A stretch of 47,412 bases of DNA. Source: Actinomycetes bacterium. Lineage in GTDB: Bacteria > Actinomycetota > Actinomycetes > Propionibacteriales > Nocardioidaceae. Positions within the stretch are counted from its first letter, which is position 1, and every line of letters starts with the position of its first letter. The stretch is from positions 1 through 47,412 of the forward strand of contig JAEWXC010000097.1 of NCBI GenBank assembly GCA_023396115.1, written 5' to 3'. The position numbers and the translations under genes were made by a program. Shown piece after piece: positions 30,046-40,224 of this stretch. The notes under the pieces were generated by a model, which was given only the letters and a program-made list of their open reading frames with translations, had not been told where the DNA came from and searched no databases.

Positions 30046-30878
30046 GCCGCCACCCCCCAACGGCGCAGCGGCCGGTCGTAGGCCTGTGGCCAGGCGCGGA
30101 CCGAGGCCTCGTGCACGCCCAGCAGGTGCGAGAGCAGGTCGCCGGCGGAGCCGAACGCACCCGCCTCCACCGGCTCCCCCAGCTGCACGCGCTGGGTGCG
30201 ACCGTGCGGCCAGAAGGTCATCGGCACGACCGGGACGTCGTGCTCGTGGGCGATCCGGGCCAGACCGAACGAGCCGATCCGCGGCTGGCCCAGGAACTCC
30301 ACCGGGGTGCGGCCGATCGCGTCCAGCGCCATCCCCACGTTGCGGGCGGCACCGAGCAGCTCGATCACGCCGCGCGAGCCCATCTCGACGCTGTGCAGCC
30401 GGCCGCCGGTGCTGCACACGTAGGCGTGCTGGGCGACGAAGTCGGGGGCGTCGTCGCTGACCATCAGCGGGTCGACGACCAGGTCCAGATCGACCCCGGC
30501 GGCACGCAGCGCGGGGAAAGCGCCCTCGAAGTGGGCGTGGTGCAGGAAGCTCAGCAGCACCCCCTTGCCCCGGGCCGCGGCAGCGGTGACGTGCTCGACG
30601 CCCTCGACCTGCTGGTCGCCGACCACGTCGAGGTGCCAGCGCAGCTCGGCCCGGCGCAGCTCCCAGGCCAGGTAGTCGCGGGCCAGCCGGTCCAGCTGGC
30701 GGTGGTCGCTGCCCAGCAGGTGTCCGATCTCGGCCCGGGCGCGGGCCATGCTCGCGGGCCGGCGGCTCTCCAGGGCCACCCGGGCCCGGACCAGGGCCCG
30801 GACCAGTGGCATCGGCAGCGAGCGGCGCAGCTGTGCCGCGGTCCCGCCCGGTCGTGGTCGCATCGTCAGCGGCAGCAC
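30042..30878 (-). CDS. LpxL-like acyltransferase, first of the pair (mirror copy)
   Basis: Identical to 16535-17371, 278 residues, H-x4-E motif at His113/Glu118. GTG start after a GGAGGGGA site. Confidence 0.73.
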   Translation of the reverse strand: MLPLTMRPRPGGTAAQLRRSLPMPLVRALVRARVALESRRPASMARARAEIGHLLGSDHRQLDRLARDYLAWELRRAELRWHLDVVGDQQVEGVEHVTAAAARGKGVLLSFLHHAHFEGAFPALRAAGVDLDLVVDPLMVSDDAPDFVAQHAYVCSTGGRLHSVEMGSRGVIELLGAARNVGMALDAIGRTPVEFLGQPRIGSFGLARIAHEHDVPVVPMTFWPHGRTQRVQLGEPVEAGAFGSAGDLLSHLLGVHEASVRAWPQAYDRPLRRWGVAA

Positions 30879-30923
30879 GGTGTCTCCCCTCCCCCTGCGG
30901 CGCCGGATCACCTTTGCGGCACC

Positions 30924-30935
30924 GCCTCGTTGTTC
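30924..30935. promoter_or_regulatory. Shared 12-bp element (mirror copy)
   Basis: Mirror of 16478-16489, reading GCCTCGTTGTTC on this strand, 80 bases before the TagF/GT4 ATG. Confidence 0.38.
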
Positions 30936-31014
30936 TCCTCCGGAGGGCCGAACGATCCACCTGTGGGGTGGGTCACGGCACGGGCGGAACCGAGTGCACC
31001 AGGGAGGCGCACGC

Positions 31015-33417
31015 ATGTCCTTCTCGTTCGCCGAGAACCGCGACCGGGTGCTGCGCGCACCCCTGTACGCGTTGAGCACGCTGGTCGCCCGCTGCTGGGT
31101 CCGGGACCGCAACCTGTGGGTCTTCGGGCGACGCCAGGGTGTCGGTGAGGGACCGCTGGCGGTGTACCGCGAGGCCCGCCACGACCCGCACCTGCGTCTG
31201 GTCTGGCTCACCCAGGACGCCGAGCAGGCCGCCCAGGCCACGGCCGAGGGCATCGAGCACCACCCGGTCGACTCGTGGAGCGGGCGCTGGTTGACCCTGC
31301 GGGCCGGGGTGCTGGTGCTGGCCTACGGGCTGGGCGACGTGGCCCGTCCCTTCGCCGCCGGTGCGCACGTGCTGCAGACCTGGCACGGCGCCCCGTTGAA
31401 GAAGATCCACCTGGACTCACCGGTCTCGTCCTCGTCGCGGTTGTTCACCTGGCTGTTCCGGCGTTCGGGGAAGCTGATCGGGACGGTGCCGGCCGGCTCG
31501 GAGCTGGTGGCCGAACGGTTCCGCAGCGCCTGGGGCTGGTCCGACGCTGACCGGGTGCCGGCGCTGGGTGACCCCCGCTGCGACACGTTGTTCCGGATCG
31601 GCGGCCCCCAGGCCCCCGACGGCGCAGCCGCCGAGGCCCGCCGGCACACCCGGGCGCTGCTGGCCGACCTGTGGGGCACCACCGAGGCCGACCTGCCCGC
31701 CCACCTGGTGCTCTACGCGCCCACCTGGCGCGACGGGGAGGTCGGGCCCAGCCTGGCCCCGGAGGACCTGACCGAGGAGCTGGTGGCGGACCTGCGCCGC
31801 GCCGACGCGTGGCTGGTGCTGCGTTCGCACCCCTCCGGCAGCACCGCGGGCGCGTTCGACGACCCCGACCTCCCGGTCCGGCTGCTGCTGCCCGAGACCC
31901 TCAACGACGTCAACGGCGCCCTGCCCGGTTTCGACGCGCTGGTGACCGACTACTCGGCGATCGCGATCGACTACGCCGCCCTGGGCCGCCCGGTGGTGGG
32001 CTACGTCCCCGACCTGGCCGAGTACACCGCCCGGCGCGGGTTGTACGAGCCGTACGAGGTGTTCAGCGGTGGCGCGCACGCCGCGACCTGGGGGCCCGTG
32101 GTGCGGATGCTGGCCGACGCCCTGACCGACCCGGCGGCCCTCGAGGCGCTCGCGGAGCGGACCGGGCGGCAGTTGCAGCGCCGTTACCACGCCCGCACCG
32201 ACGGTCGCAGTGCCGCGCGGGTGGTGGCCCGGGTCCGTTCCCGGGTCGGTCTGGCGCCGTACCCGGCACCGGAGGACGCCGGGGTGCGGACGGTGGTGCA
32301 CGTGACCGAGGCCCTGGGCGGGGTGGAGATCTACCTGCGGCTGCTGGTGGAGCACTGGGACGACCCGGAGACCCGGCTGTCGTTCGTGCTGGCCACCGAC
32401 GGCCCGTTCGCGACGTGGCTGCGCGGCCGGGGCCACGAGGTCCGGGTCACCGCGATGCCCCGCACCCGCGGGAAGGTCGGCGAGCTGCGGGGGGTGGCGC
32501 CGCTGCGGCAGGTGCTCGACGAGCTGGGCCCGGACCTGGTGCACCTGCACTCCTCCCAGGCCGGGTTCCTGGGCCGGTTGGCGCTGCGCGGCTCCGGCAC
32601 CCCGGTGGTCTACACCCCGCACGCCTTCCACTACCTGGGTCGCACCGGGTTGTCGCGCCAGGTGTTCCTGCGTGCCGAGCGGGTGCTGGACCGGGTCTGC
32701 CCCAGCACGGTGGTCGGCACCTCGCCCTCGGAGCACCGACGCGTGGTCGAGGAGGTCCGGGTGCCCGGGCAGCGGGCCACCTGGTTGCTCAACGGCGTCG
32801 CGGTGCCGGCGCAGGGCGGCACCGGCCGCACCACCGGCAGCACCGCTGGGGTGCGGCCGATGGAGGTCGGGATGGTCGGTCGGGTCACCCACCAGAAGAA
32901 CATCGAGATGTTCCTGCGTGTCGTGGTCGAGATGCGCGGCGAGCCGGTCCGGTTCACCCTGATCGGCGCCGGCCACTACGCCGACGACCGGGCCCGGTTG
33001 GAGGCCGCGATGGCCGCGACCGGGGTCGGGGCCGAGGAGCTGACCGTCCTGGACTGGATGCCCCACGAGGAGCTGCTGGCCTGGAAGGAACGCTGCGACG
33101 CGATCGTGCTGACCAGCCGCTACGAGTCCTACGGCTACGTGCTGGCCGAGGCCGCGGCCCGCGGGGTGCCGGTGGTCGGCACCCGGGTCGACGGCCTGCG
33201 TGACATCGTCCTGGAGGAGCGCACCGGCCTGCTGGTCGACCCCGACGACCACCGCGGGATGGCGGCGGCGCTGCGCTCCCTGGCCGACCCCACGGTCCGG
33301 GCCAGCTACGGCCGTGCCGCCGCGCAGCACGCCCGGGAGGTGCTCTCGGTGGAGCGGTTCGTGCGCCAGCTCAGCGACCTCTACACCAGCGTCGGACCGG
33401 TGCCCGCCGATGCTTGA
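31015..33417 (+). CDS. TagF-like / GT4 glycosyltransferase fusion (mirror copy)
   Basis: Identical to 13996-16398, 800 residues. N-terminal glycerophosphotransferase-like domain (WHGAPLKK, YAPTWRDGE) and C-terminal GT-B domain with E-x7-E. ATG preceded by AGGGAGG at 31001-31007. Confidence 0.86.
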   Translation: MSFSFAENRDRVLRAPLYALSTLVARCWVRDRNLWVFGRRQGVGEGPLAVYREARHDPHLRLVWLTQDAEQAAQATAEGIEHHPVDSWSGRWLTLRAGVLVLAYGLGDVARPFAAGAHVLQTWHGAPLKKIHLDSPVSSSSRLFTWLFRRSGKLIGTVPAGSELVAERFRSAWGWSDADRVPALGDPRCDTLFRIGGPQAPDGAAAEARRHTRALLADLWGTTEADLPAHLVLYAPTWRDGEVGPSLAPEDLTEELVADLRRADAWLVLRSHPSGSTAGAFDDPDLPVRLLLPETLNDVNGALPGFDALVTDYSAIAIDYAALGRPVVGYVPDLAEYTARRGLYEPYEVFSGGAHAATWGPVVRMLADALTDPAALEALAERTGRQLQRRYHARTDGRSAARVVARVRSRVGLAPYPAPEDAGVRTVVHVTEALGGVEIYLRLLVEHWDDPETRLSFVLATDGPFATWLRGRGHEVRVTAMPRTRGKVGELRGVAPLRQVLDELGPDLVHLHSSQAGFLGRLALRGSGTPVVYTPHAFHYLGRTGLSRQVFLRAERVLDRVCPSTVVGTSPSEHRRVVEEVRVPGQRATWLLNGVAVPAQGGTGRTTGSTAGVRPMEVGMVGRVTHQKNIEMFLRVVVEMRGEPVRFTLIGAGHYADDRARLEAAMAATGVGAEELTVLDWMPHEELLAWKERCDAIVLTSRYESYGYVLAEAAARGVPVVGTRVDGLRDIVLEERTGLLVDPDDHRGMAAALRSLADPTVRASYGRAAAQHAREVLSVERFVRQLSDLYTSVGPVPADA

Positions 33418-34561
33418 CCGGCACCCCGACCACCAGGTGCTGCGGCGCCTGCTGTTCTGCTCGGCGATCTACCACGCCACCGTGCTGATCTCGGTGGTGC
33501 TGCCGTTCGTGTGGTCGGCCAAACGCTTCATCGACGGGGCCCGGATCATCCACACCCAGCCCGGTCGCGGCGAGATGACCTCCTACGACGCGGCCCGGAT
33601 CGCGTTGCGGCCGATCTTCACCGCGATGGACGCGATGGGGCTGGACATCTGGTCCTACGGCCGGGTGCTGGACGGCGACTTCCTGCTGATCAACATCTTC
33701 TTCGGCACCCTGGTGTTCGCCCTGGTGGCGGTGGTGATGCTGGCCTACGAGCTGCCGTCGCGGTTCGGCTGGGACGCGGTGCTGGTCGCCGGGGTGGTGG
33801 TCGGGCTGTCGCCGTGGTCGTTCGTGGTGTCCAAGGAGATCGTGCCGCTGGCGCTGTGCACGGCGGTGCTGCTGACCGCCCGGGCGTTCCGGTGGAGCCC
33901 CACCCACGTGGCGGTGGTGCTCGGCGCGGGACTGGTGCTGATGAGCTTCTACTACCGCGCCTACTACCTGGTCATCGGCGCCCTGCTGGTGGCCAGCTTC
34001 GTGTTCGCCCGACGCCCCCGGATGCTGGTCCTGCTCTACCTGGGGTTCTTCGTGTTCATCTTCGTGGCCTACCAGAGCCTGCCGCTCGACGAGTTCACCA
34101 AGGGCCGCGCCGACTACCTGGCCGACACCACCGCCAGCCGGATCTCCTACCCGTTCGGTGACGGCGGGCGGGTCGGGTTCACGCTCAACCGGTTCGTGAC
34201 GTTCCTGTCGCTGCTGGTGCCGGTGACGCTGCCGCTGCAGGCGCCGGCGTACCTGCCGTTCGCGGGCCTGCAGCTGGCGATCACCTGGCGGATGCTGCTG
34301 GCGCTGCGCCCCACCACGGACGCGTGGACGATGCTGGCGGCCCACGTGACGCTGGCCGTCACCGCCACCTCGGCGCTGTTCGAGCCCGACTACGGCTCCT
34401 ACTTCCGGCACAAGGTCGGGTTCATGGTCTTCCTGGTGCTGCTGCTGTGCCCGGCGGTGCCGGCCCGGTGGGGCACCTCCTCCGGGGAAACAGCCCCCGC
34501 CCCCGCAGACCCGGACGACCGGGCCTGTCTCACGTCGACAGCGGTGCCTGCCACGCGCTGA
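33410..34561 (+). CDS. Polytopic membrane protein, candidate polymerase (mirror copy)
   Basis: Identical to 12852-14003, 383 residues, nine to ten hydrophobic segments, family not recognised. Start overlaps the preceding gene by eight bases. Confidence 0.68.
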   Translation: MLDRHPDHQVLRRLLFCSAIYHATVLISVVLPFVWSAKRFIDGARIIHTQPGRGEMTSYDAARIALRPIFTAMDAMGLDIWSYGRVLDGDFLLINIFFGTLVFALVAVVMLAYELPSRFGWDAVLVAGVVVGLSPWSFVVSKEIVPLALCTAVLLTARAFRWSPTHVAVVLGAGLVLMSFYYRAYYLVIGALLVASFVFARRPRMLVLLYLGFFVFIFVAYQSLPLDEFTKGRADYLADTTASRISYPFGDGGRVGFTLNRFVTFLSLLVPVTLPLQAPAYLPFAGLQLAITWRMLLALRPTTDAWTMLAAHVTLAVTATSALFEPDYGSYFRHKVGFMVFLVLLLCPAVPARWGTSSGETAPAPADPDDRACLTSTAVPATR

Positions 34562-35906
34562 GCGTGGTGGTGTCGCGGCCGGCCCGCGAGATCACCAGCT
34601 GGGTGGCGACCCCGGCCGCCTCGAGCCGTGCCTGGGAGCGACGCAGCTCGCCGCTGGTGGTGCGGTGCGGGTCGAGCACCAGCAGCGCCAGGTCCACCCG
34701 GCCGAACAGCTGCGCACCGCTGCCGGACAGCGCCGGCGCCCCGTCCAGCAGGACCACGTCGTAGCCGCGACGGGCGTCGGCGACCAGCGCGGCCACCCGG
34801 TCGCTGCCCAGGAGGTCGCTGCCCCCGGCCGGTACCGGACCGGTCGGCAGCACGTCCACGGGGCCGACCCGCTGCAACGCGTCGCCGAAGCCGCCGTCGC
34901 GCAGCACCGTGAACAGGCCGTGCGGGGCCTCGTGCAGGTCGAGGCGTCGGGAGAGCCCGCGACCCACCGGGTCGACGTCGACCAGCAGCACCCGCTGCCC
35001 CACCCGGGCCAGCGCCACTGCCAGGTGGGACGCGACGGTGGTCGCCCCCTCGCCACCTCCCGGCCCGGTGGTGAGCACGACCTGCGGCGGGACGGTGGCG
35101 GCGTGTCCCAGGTGGGTGCGCAGGGTCCGCAGACCCTCCTCCCAGCCGGGCGAGGGGGCGCCGGTCGGGTCGGCGGCCGCGGCCTGCGGGTCGTCGACCA
35201 GGGCCCCCAGCACCGGCAGGCGGGAGGTCTCGGCCAGCACCTGCGGGGTGCGGAGCCGGACGTCGGCCAGTTCCCGCAGCAGCGCCACCGAGAACGCTGC
35301 CGCCAGGCCGAACAGGAGTCCGAGCACCAGGTTGCGCGGCCACGAGGGCGAGACCGGGTCCGTGGCGGCCACGGCCGGCTGGACCACGTCGGCCTCCACC
35401 AGCGGACGTCCGCCCCGGGCACGGGGCTGCACCTGCGCCACCATCTCCACGAACTCGTCGGCGTAGCCCTGGGCGAGCTGGCGGGCCACCTCGGGGTCGG
35501 CGTCGCTGATCTCCAGGTCCACCACCAGGGTGAGCAGCCCCGAGCGTGCCACCAGCAGCGGACGGATCCGCTTGCGCAGGGCGGCCGGTTCGACCTCGAC
35601 ACCGGTCCGCTCGAGCACGCGGGTCGCGACCGCGTTGCTCTGGGTGACCCGCAGCAGGGTGGGCAGCGAGCCGTTGGCGAGCAGCTGGCCGCGCGCCGCC
35701 CACGTGGGGTCCCAGCTGGCGCCGCGCAGCATCACCTGGGCGACCGACTCGTACTGGGGCGTGACCAGCGCGGTGAGCCCGGCGGCGGCCGAGAGCCCCA
35801 GGAGACCACCTGCGAGCAGCATCACCACGTGCCGGCGCAGCACGGTGAGCACGCTGCGCAGGACCCCGGTCCGGGGTCGGGTGGTGGGCTCGGCAGGGCG
35901 GGGCAC
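34530..35906 (-). CDS. Wzz/BY-kinase-like protein with degenerate P-loop (mirror copy)
   Basis: Identical to 11507-12883, 458 residues; GEGATT replaces the lysine-containing Walker A and no C-terminal tyrosine cluster is present. Confidence 0.83.
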   Translation of the reverse strand: MPRPAEPTTRPRTGVLRSVLTVLRRHVVMLLAGGLLGLSAAAGLTALVTPQYESVAQVMLRGASWDPTWAARGQLLANGSLPTLLRVTQSNAVATRVLERTGVEVEPAALRKRIRPLLVARSGLLTLVVDLEISDADPEVARQLAQGYADEFVEMVAQVQPRARGGRPLVEADVVQPAVAATDPVSPSWPRNLVLGLLFGLAAAFSVALLRELADVRLRTPQVLAETSRLPVLGALVDDPQAAAADPTGAPSPGWEEGLRTLRTHLGHAATVPPQVVLTTGPGGGEGATTVASHLAVALARVGQRVLLVDVDPVGRGLSRRLDLHEAPHGLFTVLRDGGFGDALQRVGPVDVLPTGPVPAGGSDLLGSDRVAALVADARRGYDVVLLDGAPALSGSGAQLFGRVDLALLVLDPHRTTSGELRRSQARLEAAGVATQLVISRAGRDTTTLSAWQAPLST

Positions 35907-35912
35907 GTGGCG

Positions 35913-35918
35913 AGGATA
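35913..35918 (-). promoter_or_regulatory. -10 box TATCCT of the wzz-like gene (mirror copy)
   Basis: Mirror of 11495-11500. Confidence 0.55.
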
Positions 35919-35996
35919 GGGCGCCGGCAGCCCTCTGCGGGGCCGCTCGGCGGGATCGTCCACGCCCGGGCACCGGCACGTAACCCGCCCCCGTGG

Positions 35997-36008
35997 GCCT
36001 CGTTGTTC
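35997..36008. promoter_or_regulatory. Shared 12-bp element (mirror copy)
   Basis: Mirror of 11405-11416, about 50 bases before the wbaP-like ATG at 36058. Confidence 0.38.
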
Positions 36009-36057
36009 CCTCATCGCGACCACCGCGCCGTCAGCACACGAGCACCCTGGGGACCCG

Positions 36058-37500
36058 ATGACCGTTCTCGCCAGCGACCTGGCGCCTGCCCAGGCGCGCC
36101 GTGTCGCCGCACTGCGCTACCTGCCGTGGACCGCGGCCCTGCTCGACCTGACCCTGGTGGCCACGTCGGCGACCGTCGCGGTGGTGCTGCGCAACACCCT
36201 CGTCGACGACGGCGACCTGCGGCTGGCGAGCTCGATCACCGAGGTGCGGCTGCTGCTGGTCTTCTCGGTGCTGGGGCTGGTGGGCCTGCTGGGCGGGTAC
36301 TCGCGGGCCGTGTTCGGGGTCGGCACCGACGAGTACAAGCGGGTGCTCACCGCGGCGCTCGCGTCAGGCGGCATCACGATGACGGTGTGCTACCTGATGC
36401 GCTACGACCTCTCGCGGCTCTTCGTGGCGACGTTCTTCGTGCTGTCCGCGGTGGCGCTGGTGGTGGGGCGCTACTCGCTGCGCAACGTGCTGCACAGCGC
36501 CCACAAGTCGGGGCTGATGCGGCAGCAGGTGCTGGTCGCGGGGTCGCCGGTGCCGAGTGCCGAGTTGGGTGAGGTGCTCGAGCGGGAGCGGTGGCTGGGC
36601 TGGGACGTGGTGGGTCACGTCAACCCGGTCGCGGAGTTCGGCACCTACCCCGAGACCGAGCAGTACCGGGTGCTGCGGGTGGTGGACGCGGCCATGGCGC
36701 GGGGGGCGGACACGATCGTGGTCGCCGGCGGGGCCTTCGAGTCGGCGCCCGAGCTGCGTCGTCTGGCCTGGGAGCTGGAGTCCCACGACATCGGGCTCGT
36801 GGTGGCGCCGCGGGTGACCGACGTGTCGATGGAGCGGATCAAGGTCCGCCCGGTCGGCGGCCTGCCGCTGATCCACGTCGAACGGCCCCGCTCGATGGCG
36901 GCGAGCCGGTGGAGCAAGCGCACCTTCGACCTGGTCGGCTCGGCGTTCCTGCTGCTGGCCCTGGCGCCGCTGCTGGTGGCGCTGGCGGTCCGGATCAAGC
37001 TGCACGACGGCGGTCAGGTCTTCTTCCGCCAGCAGCGCGTGGGCCGGCTGGGAGAGTCGTTCGGGTGCTGGAAGTTCCGCACGATGGTCCCCGACGCCGA
37101 GCAGCGTCTGGCGGCGTTGCAGGCCCAGGTCGGGTTCTCCGGTGGGCTGTTCAAGATGACCGACGACCCGCGGATCACCACGCCGGGCCGGTGGCTGCGC
37201 CGGTTCTCCCTCGACGAGCTGCCGCAACTGTTCAACGTGCTGGTCGGCCAGATGAGCCTGGTCGGGCCGCGCCCGCCACTGGAGTCGGAGACCCTGGGCT
37301 ACGACGCGGCGATGCGCCGGCGGCTGCACACCCGCCCCGGCATGACCGGGCTGTGGCAGGTCTCCGGCCGTTCGGACCTCTCGTATGAGGAGGCGATCCG
37401 GCTGGACCTGTACTACGTCGACAACTGGTCCATGGTCCAGGACCTCGCGATCCTGGCCCGCACCGCCGGTGCCGTCCTGGGCTCCCGCGGCGCCTACTGA
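36058..37500 (+). CDS. WbaP-like polyprenyl-phosphate sugar phosphotransferase (mirror copy)
   Basis: Identical to 9913-11355, 480 residues; KFRTM, SLDELPQ, VGPRPP and RPGMTGLWQVSGR identify the priming transferase domain. Confidence 0.92.
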   Translation: MTVLASDLAPAQARRVAALRYLPWTAALLDLTLVATSATVAVVLRNTLVDDGDLRLASSITEVRLLLVFSVLGLVGLLGGYSRAVFGVGTDEYKRVLTAALASGGITMTVCYLMRYDLSRLFVATFFVLSAVALVVGRYSLRNVLHSAHKSGLMRQQVLVAGSPVPSAELGEVLERERWLGWDVVGHVNPVAEFGTYPETEQYRVLRVVDAAMARGADTIVVAGGAFESAPELRRLAWELESHDIGLVVAPRVTDVSMERIKVRPVGGLPLIHVERPRSMAASRWSKRTFDLVGSAFLLLALAPLLVALAVRIKLHDGGQVFFRQQRVGRLGESFGCWKFRTMVPDAEQRLAALQAQVGFSGGLFKMTDDPRITTPGRWLRRFSLDELPQLFNVLVGQMSLVGPRPPLESETLGYDAAMRRRLHTRPGMTGLWQVSGRSDLSYEEAIRLDLYYVDNWSMVQDLAILARTAGAVLGSRGAY

Positions 37501-37526
37501 GCCCCCCCCCTCCCCGTCCCCGCCGA

Positions 37527-37721
37527 CCTCCCCGCTGACCGGGCACTTCCGCGACACCCACCGGGCACTTCCGCGACACCCACCGGCCGTTTACGTGGTG
37601 CCGACCGGGCACTTGTGCGCCGACCGGGCACTTAGGTGATGCCGACAGGGCACTTCCGTGACCCTGACCGGGCGTTTACGTGGTGCCGACCGGGCACTTC
37701 CGTGGCGCTGACCGGGCACTT
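37527..37721. repeat. 22-bp tandem repeat array B (mirror copy)
   Basis: Mirror of 9692-9886, about nine units between convergent genes. The inner 19-bp inverted repeat copy is at 37706-37724. Confidence 0.9.
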
Positions 37722-37750
37722 GTGTGGATCGACAGGCGCGTGCGCGGGCC

Positions 37751-39013
37751 CTACGCCCGCCGGGCCCGGGTCCAGGCCCGGTGGCACATCAGCAACGTCG
37801 CCGCCACCACCGTGACGAGCACCGCGGTTGCAGCCCCCACAGCTCCGCCGAGCAGGGTTCCGAGGGCGGCTGCCCCCACCTGGGCCACCGAGCCGATCGC
37901 GGCGGCGTACCCGATCCACCGGGCCTCCTCGCTGGACTGCGCCGTGAGCAGCACCGCCACCAGGATCGTGATCCCCACGAAGACGGCCGTCACCGACGTG
38001 ATCCGCAGGACCCCCACCGAGTCGGCGTACCCGTCGCCCAACAGCTGCGGGAGCCAGGGGGCCGCGAGGAACGTCGCCACCGCGACGAGCAGCACCGGCA
38101 CCGTGCCGGCCGCGACCACCAGCACCAGCTCGCGCCGGGTCAGCCCGCCGCGCCGCGCCACCCGCGGGAAGAGCACCTGCCCCGCGGACTGGGTGATCAT
38201 GTTCATCGGGTTGATGAGCCGCGCCGGGAAGGCGAAGATGCCGCCGGCGTGCGCACTCACCGCCGCCACGGCCGCCACGTCCAGGTCGCGCAGCTGGGAC
38301 CCGACCTGCCCCCACCAGAAGCCGAGCTCCCAGTCGATCGAGGTCGGCAGGTCGGCACGTCGCAGCAGCAGCCCGCGGGCCCAGGTCTCCTGACCCGAGC
38401 GTCCCGCGAGCCAGGACAGCGCCCCGCCGAGCCCGAGCCCCAGGGACCACGCCCACAGCACCGACCGCTCCGTAGCCAGCGCCCCCAGCATCAGCGCGAC
38501 CACGGGGCCGCGACGCCACAGGTAGGAGAAGAAGAGGGCCCGGCAGTTGCCGTCCGCGGTCGAGAGCCCGTTCCACACGGTGGTGGTCTGCTCGAACAGC
38601 AGCCAGACCGCCAACGGCGCCAGAACGGCACACCACGGGGATCCGGTGACGAGCCAACCTCCGAGCGTGCCCAGCAGCCACAGCGCCACGCTCAGCCAGG
38701 TGAACCCGAGCCGGGCCGCGAACATGCCGGGCAGGTCGGGGTGGTTCCGGTCGCGGGCCCGGTGGTAGTTCATCTGCCGCATCAGCCCGAAGCCGTTCGT
38801 GGTCGCCACCAGCGTCATCACGACGATCACGGTGCTGACCACGCCGAACCGCTCGGGGGCCAACGACCGGGCCAGCAGCACCAGGACCACGATCTGCAGC
38901 AGCGCGGCGAGCAGTTTGGCCGACAACGACCAGGCCAGCTGCTCGGCAAGTGCCCGGCGGTCGCCGACCACCGGTGCCTGCTCGCCGCTCCCCGGCTCGG
39001 CCACCACTCCCAC
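37751..39013 (-). CDS. Wzx-like polysaccharide flippase (mirror copy)
   Basis: Identical to 8400-9662, 420 residues, about 12 membrane segments, MOP-superfamily pattern. Confidence 0.83.
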   Translation of the reverse strand: MGVVAEPGSGEQAPVVGDRRALAEQLAWSLSAKLLAALLQIVVLVLLARSLAPERFGVVSTVIVVMTLVATTNGFGLMRQMNYHRARDRNHPDLPGMFAARLGFTWLSVALWLLGTLGGWLVTGSPWCAVLAPLAVWLLFEQTTTVWNGLSTADGNCRALFFSYLWRRGPVVALMLGALATERSVLWAWSLGLGLGGALSWLAGRSGQETWARGLLLRRADLPTSIDWELGFWWGQVGSQLRDLDVAAVAAVSAHAGGIFAFPARLINPMNMITQSAGQVLFPRVARRGGLTRRELVLVVAAGTVPVLLVAVATFLAAPWLPQLLGDGYADSVGVLRITSVTAVFVGITILVAVLLTAQSSEEARWIGYAAAIGSVAQVGAAALGTLLGGAVGAATAVLVTVVAATLLMCHRAWTRARRA

Positions 39014-39021
39014 GGAACTCC

Positions 39022-39039
39022 CAACGACGTCGGTCGTTG
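39022..39039. promoter_or_regulatory. 7-4-7 inverted repeat (mirror copy)
   Basis: Mirror of 8374-8391 in the flippase/licD divergent region. Confidence 0.45.
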
Positions 39040-39107
39040 AGCCGTTACGCCACCGGGCAGACCGGTGGTCGGGCGGCGGAGGAGAGTCCGCACCAGGGAG
39101 GGCAAAC

Positions 39108-40049
39108 GTGACCGAGCACGTCGAGGCACCGCACGCACCGCGGGGGCGTCACCAGCGCGTCGTCGACCCGTCCGAGGAGCTCGAGTCCGTCTACCTGGAG
39201 GCATGTCAGGCGATCGGCGAGCACCTGCTGGACGCCTTCGCCCGCGCCTGTGCCGAGCTCGGGGTCGAGTGGTGGCTGACGTCGGGCACGCTGCTGGGCG
39301 CGGTGCGTCACGACGGGTGGATCCCGTGGGACGACGACGTCGACGTCATCGTGCGTCGAGCCGACGTGCCGCGGCTGCTGGCCGGGTTGGCGCCGCTGCT
39401 CCCCGACGACGTCGAGCTGAGCTGCCGCGAGACACGGGCCGACCACATCTCCGCGATCCCGCGACTGCTGCACACGGGCAGTCGCCGGATCCACCAGGGC
39501 CGCCGCCGCGCGCACCTGCCCGCCGAGGCCCGGCACGTGCCGCTGGACATCTTCATCCTCGACACCGCGCCCCGCAACGCGCGGGTCCGTGCGCTGTGGA
39601 CAGTCGCTGCGGAGTCCCTCGACCGGCTCGTCACGGCACGGAACACCACCGTCGCCGACGTCGTGGCCGAACCGCTCACGGGGCCCGGTCGCAAGGTCGC
39701 CGAACTGGTCGCCGTCGCGCTCTCCCGTGTGCTCCCCCGATCGAGGTGGCACGCGCTGCGCGAGCGGCTGGTGACCCGGCCCCGTCGGGGACCTCTGGTG
39801 GCGACCAACTACCACCAGCCCTCGGGACGACGCCTCGTCTTCGATCCCGACAGCTACGCTGGCACCGTCCCAGTGGCCTTCGCTGGCCGGACCTGCCCCG
39901 CCCCCGTGGGCACCCGCGAGGTGCTGACGGTCATCTTCGGTGCCGACCACCACGCCCTGCCGCCGCTCGACCAGCGGCACCCGGCGCACCTGCGCGGTGG
40001 TCTGGTCGCCACCCTGGGCGGTCGCACCTGGCACGTCGAGGTGCCCTGA
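39108..40049 (+). CDS. LicD family phosphotransferase-like protein (mirror copy)
   Basis: Identical to 7364-8305, 313 residues, GTLLGAVRHDGWIPWDDDVD signature. GTG start with AGGGAGGG at 39095-39102. Confidence 0.83.
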   Translation: MTEHVEAPHAPRGRHQRVVDPSEELESVYLEACQAIGEHLLDAFARACAELGVEWWLTSGTLLGAVRHDGWIPWDDDVDVIVRRADVPRLLAGLAPLLPDDVELSCRETRADHISAIPRLLHTGSRRIHQGRRRAHLPAEARHVPLDIFILDTAPRNARVRALWTVAAESLDRLVTARNTTVADVVAEPLTGPGRKVAELVAVALSRVLPRSRWHALRERLVTRPRRGPLVATNYHQPSGRRLVFDPDSYAGTVPVAFAGRTCPAPVGTREVLTVIFGADHHALPPLDQRHPAHLRGGLVATLGGRTWHVEVP

Positions 40050-40101
40050 CCCTGCGCTGACCCTGCGCTGACCCAGTGCCGCGGCTCGGCGGAGGCGGGG
40101 T

Positions 40102-40198
40102 CTGCCCGGTCGGCCACAAGTGCCCGGTCAGCGTCGCGTAAACGCCCGGTCAGCGTCGCGTAAACGCCCGGTCAGCGCCACAGAAGTGCCCGGTCGGC
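40102..40198. repeat. 22-bp tandem repeat array A (mirror copy)
   Basis: Mirror of 7215-7311. The inner 19-bp inverted repeat copy is at 40115-40133. Confidence 0.88.
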
Positions 40199-40224
40199 GT
40201 CGCGGAAGGGGGAGGTCGGCGCGG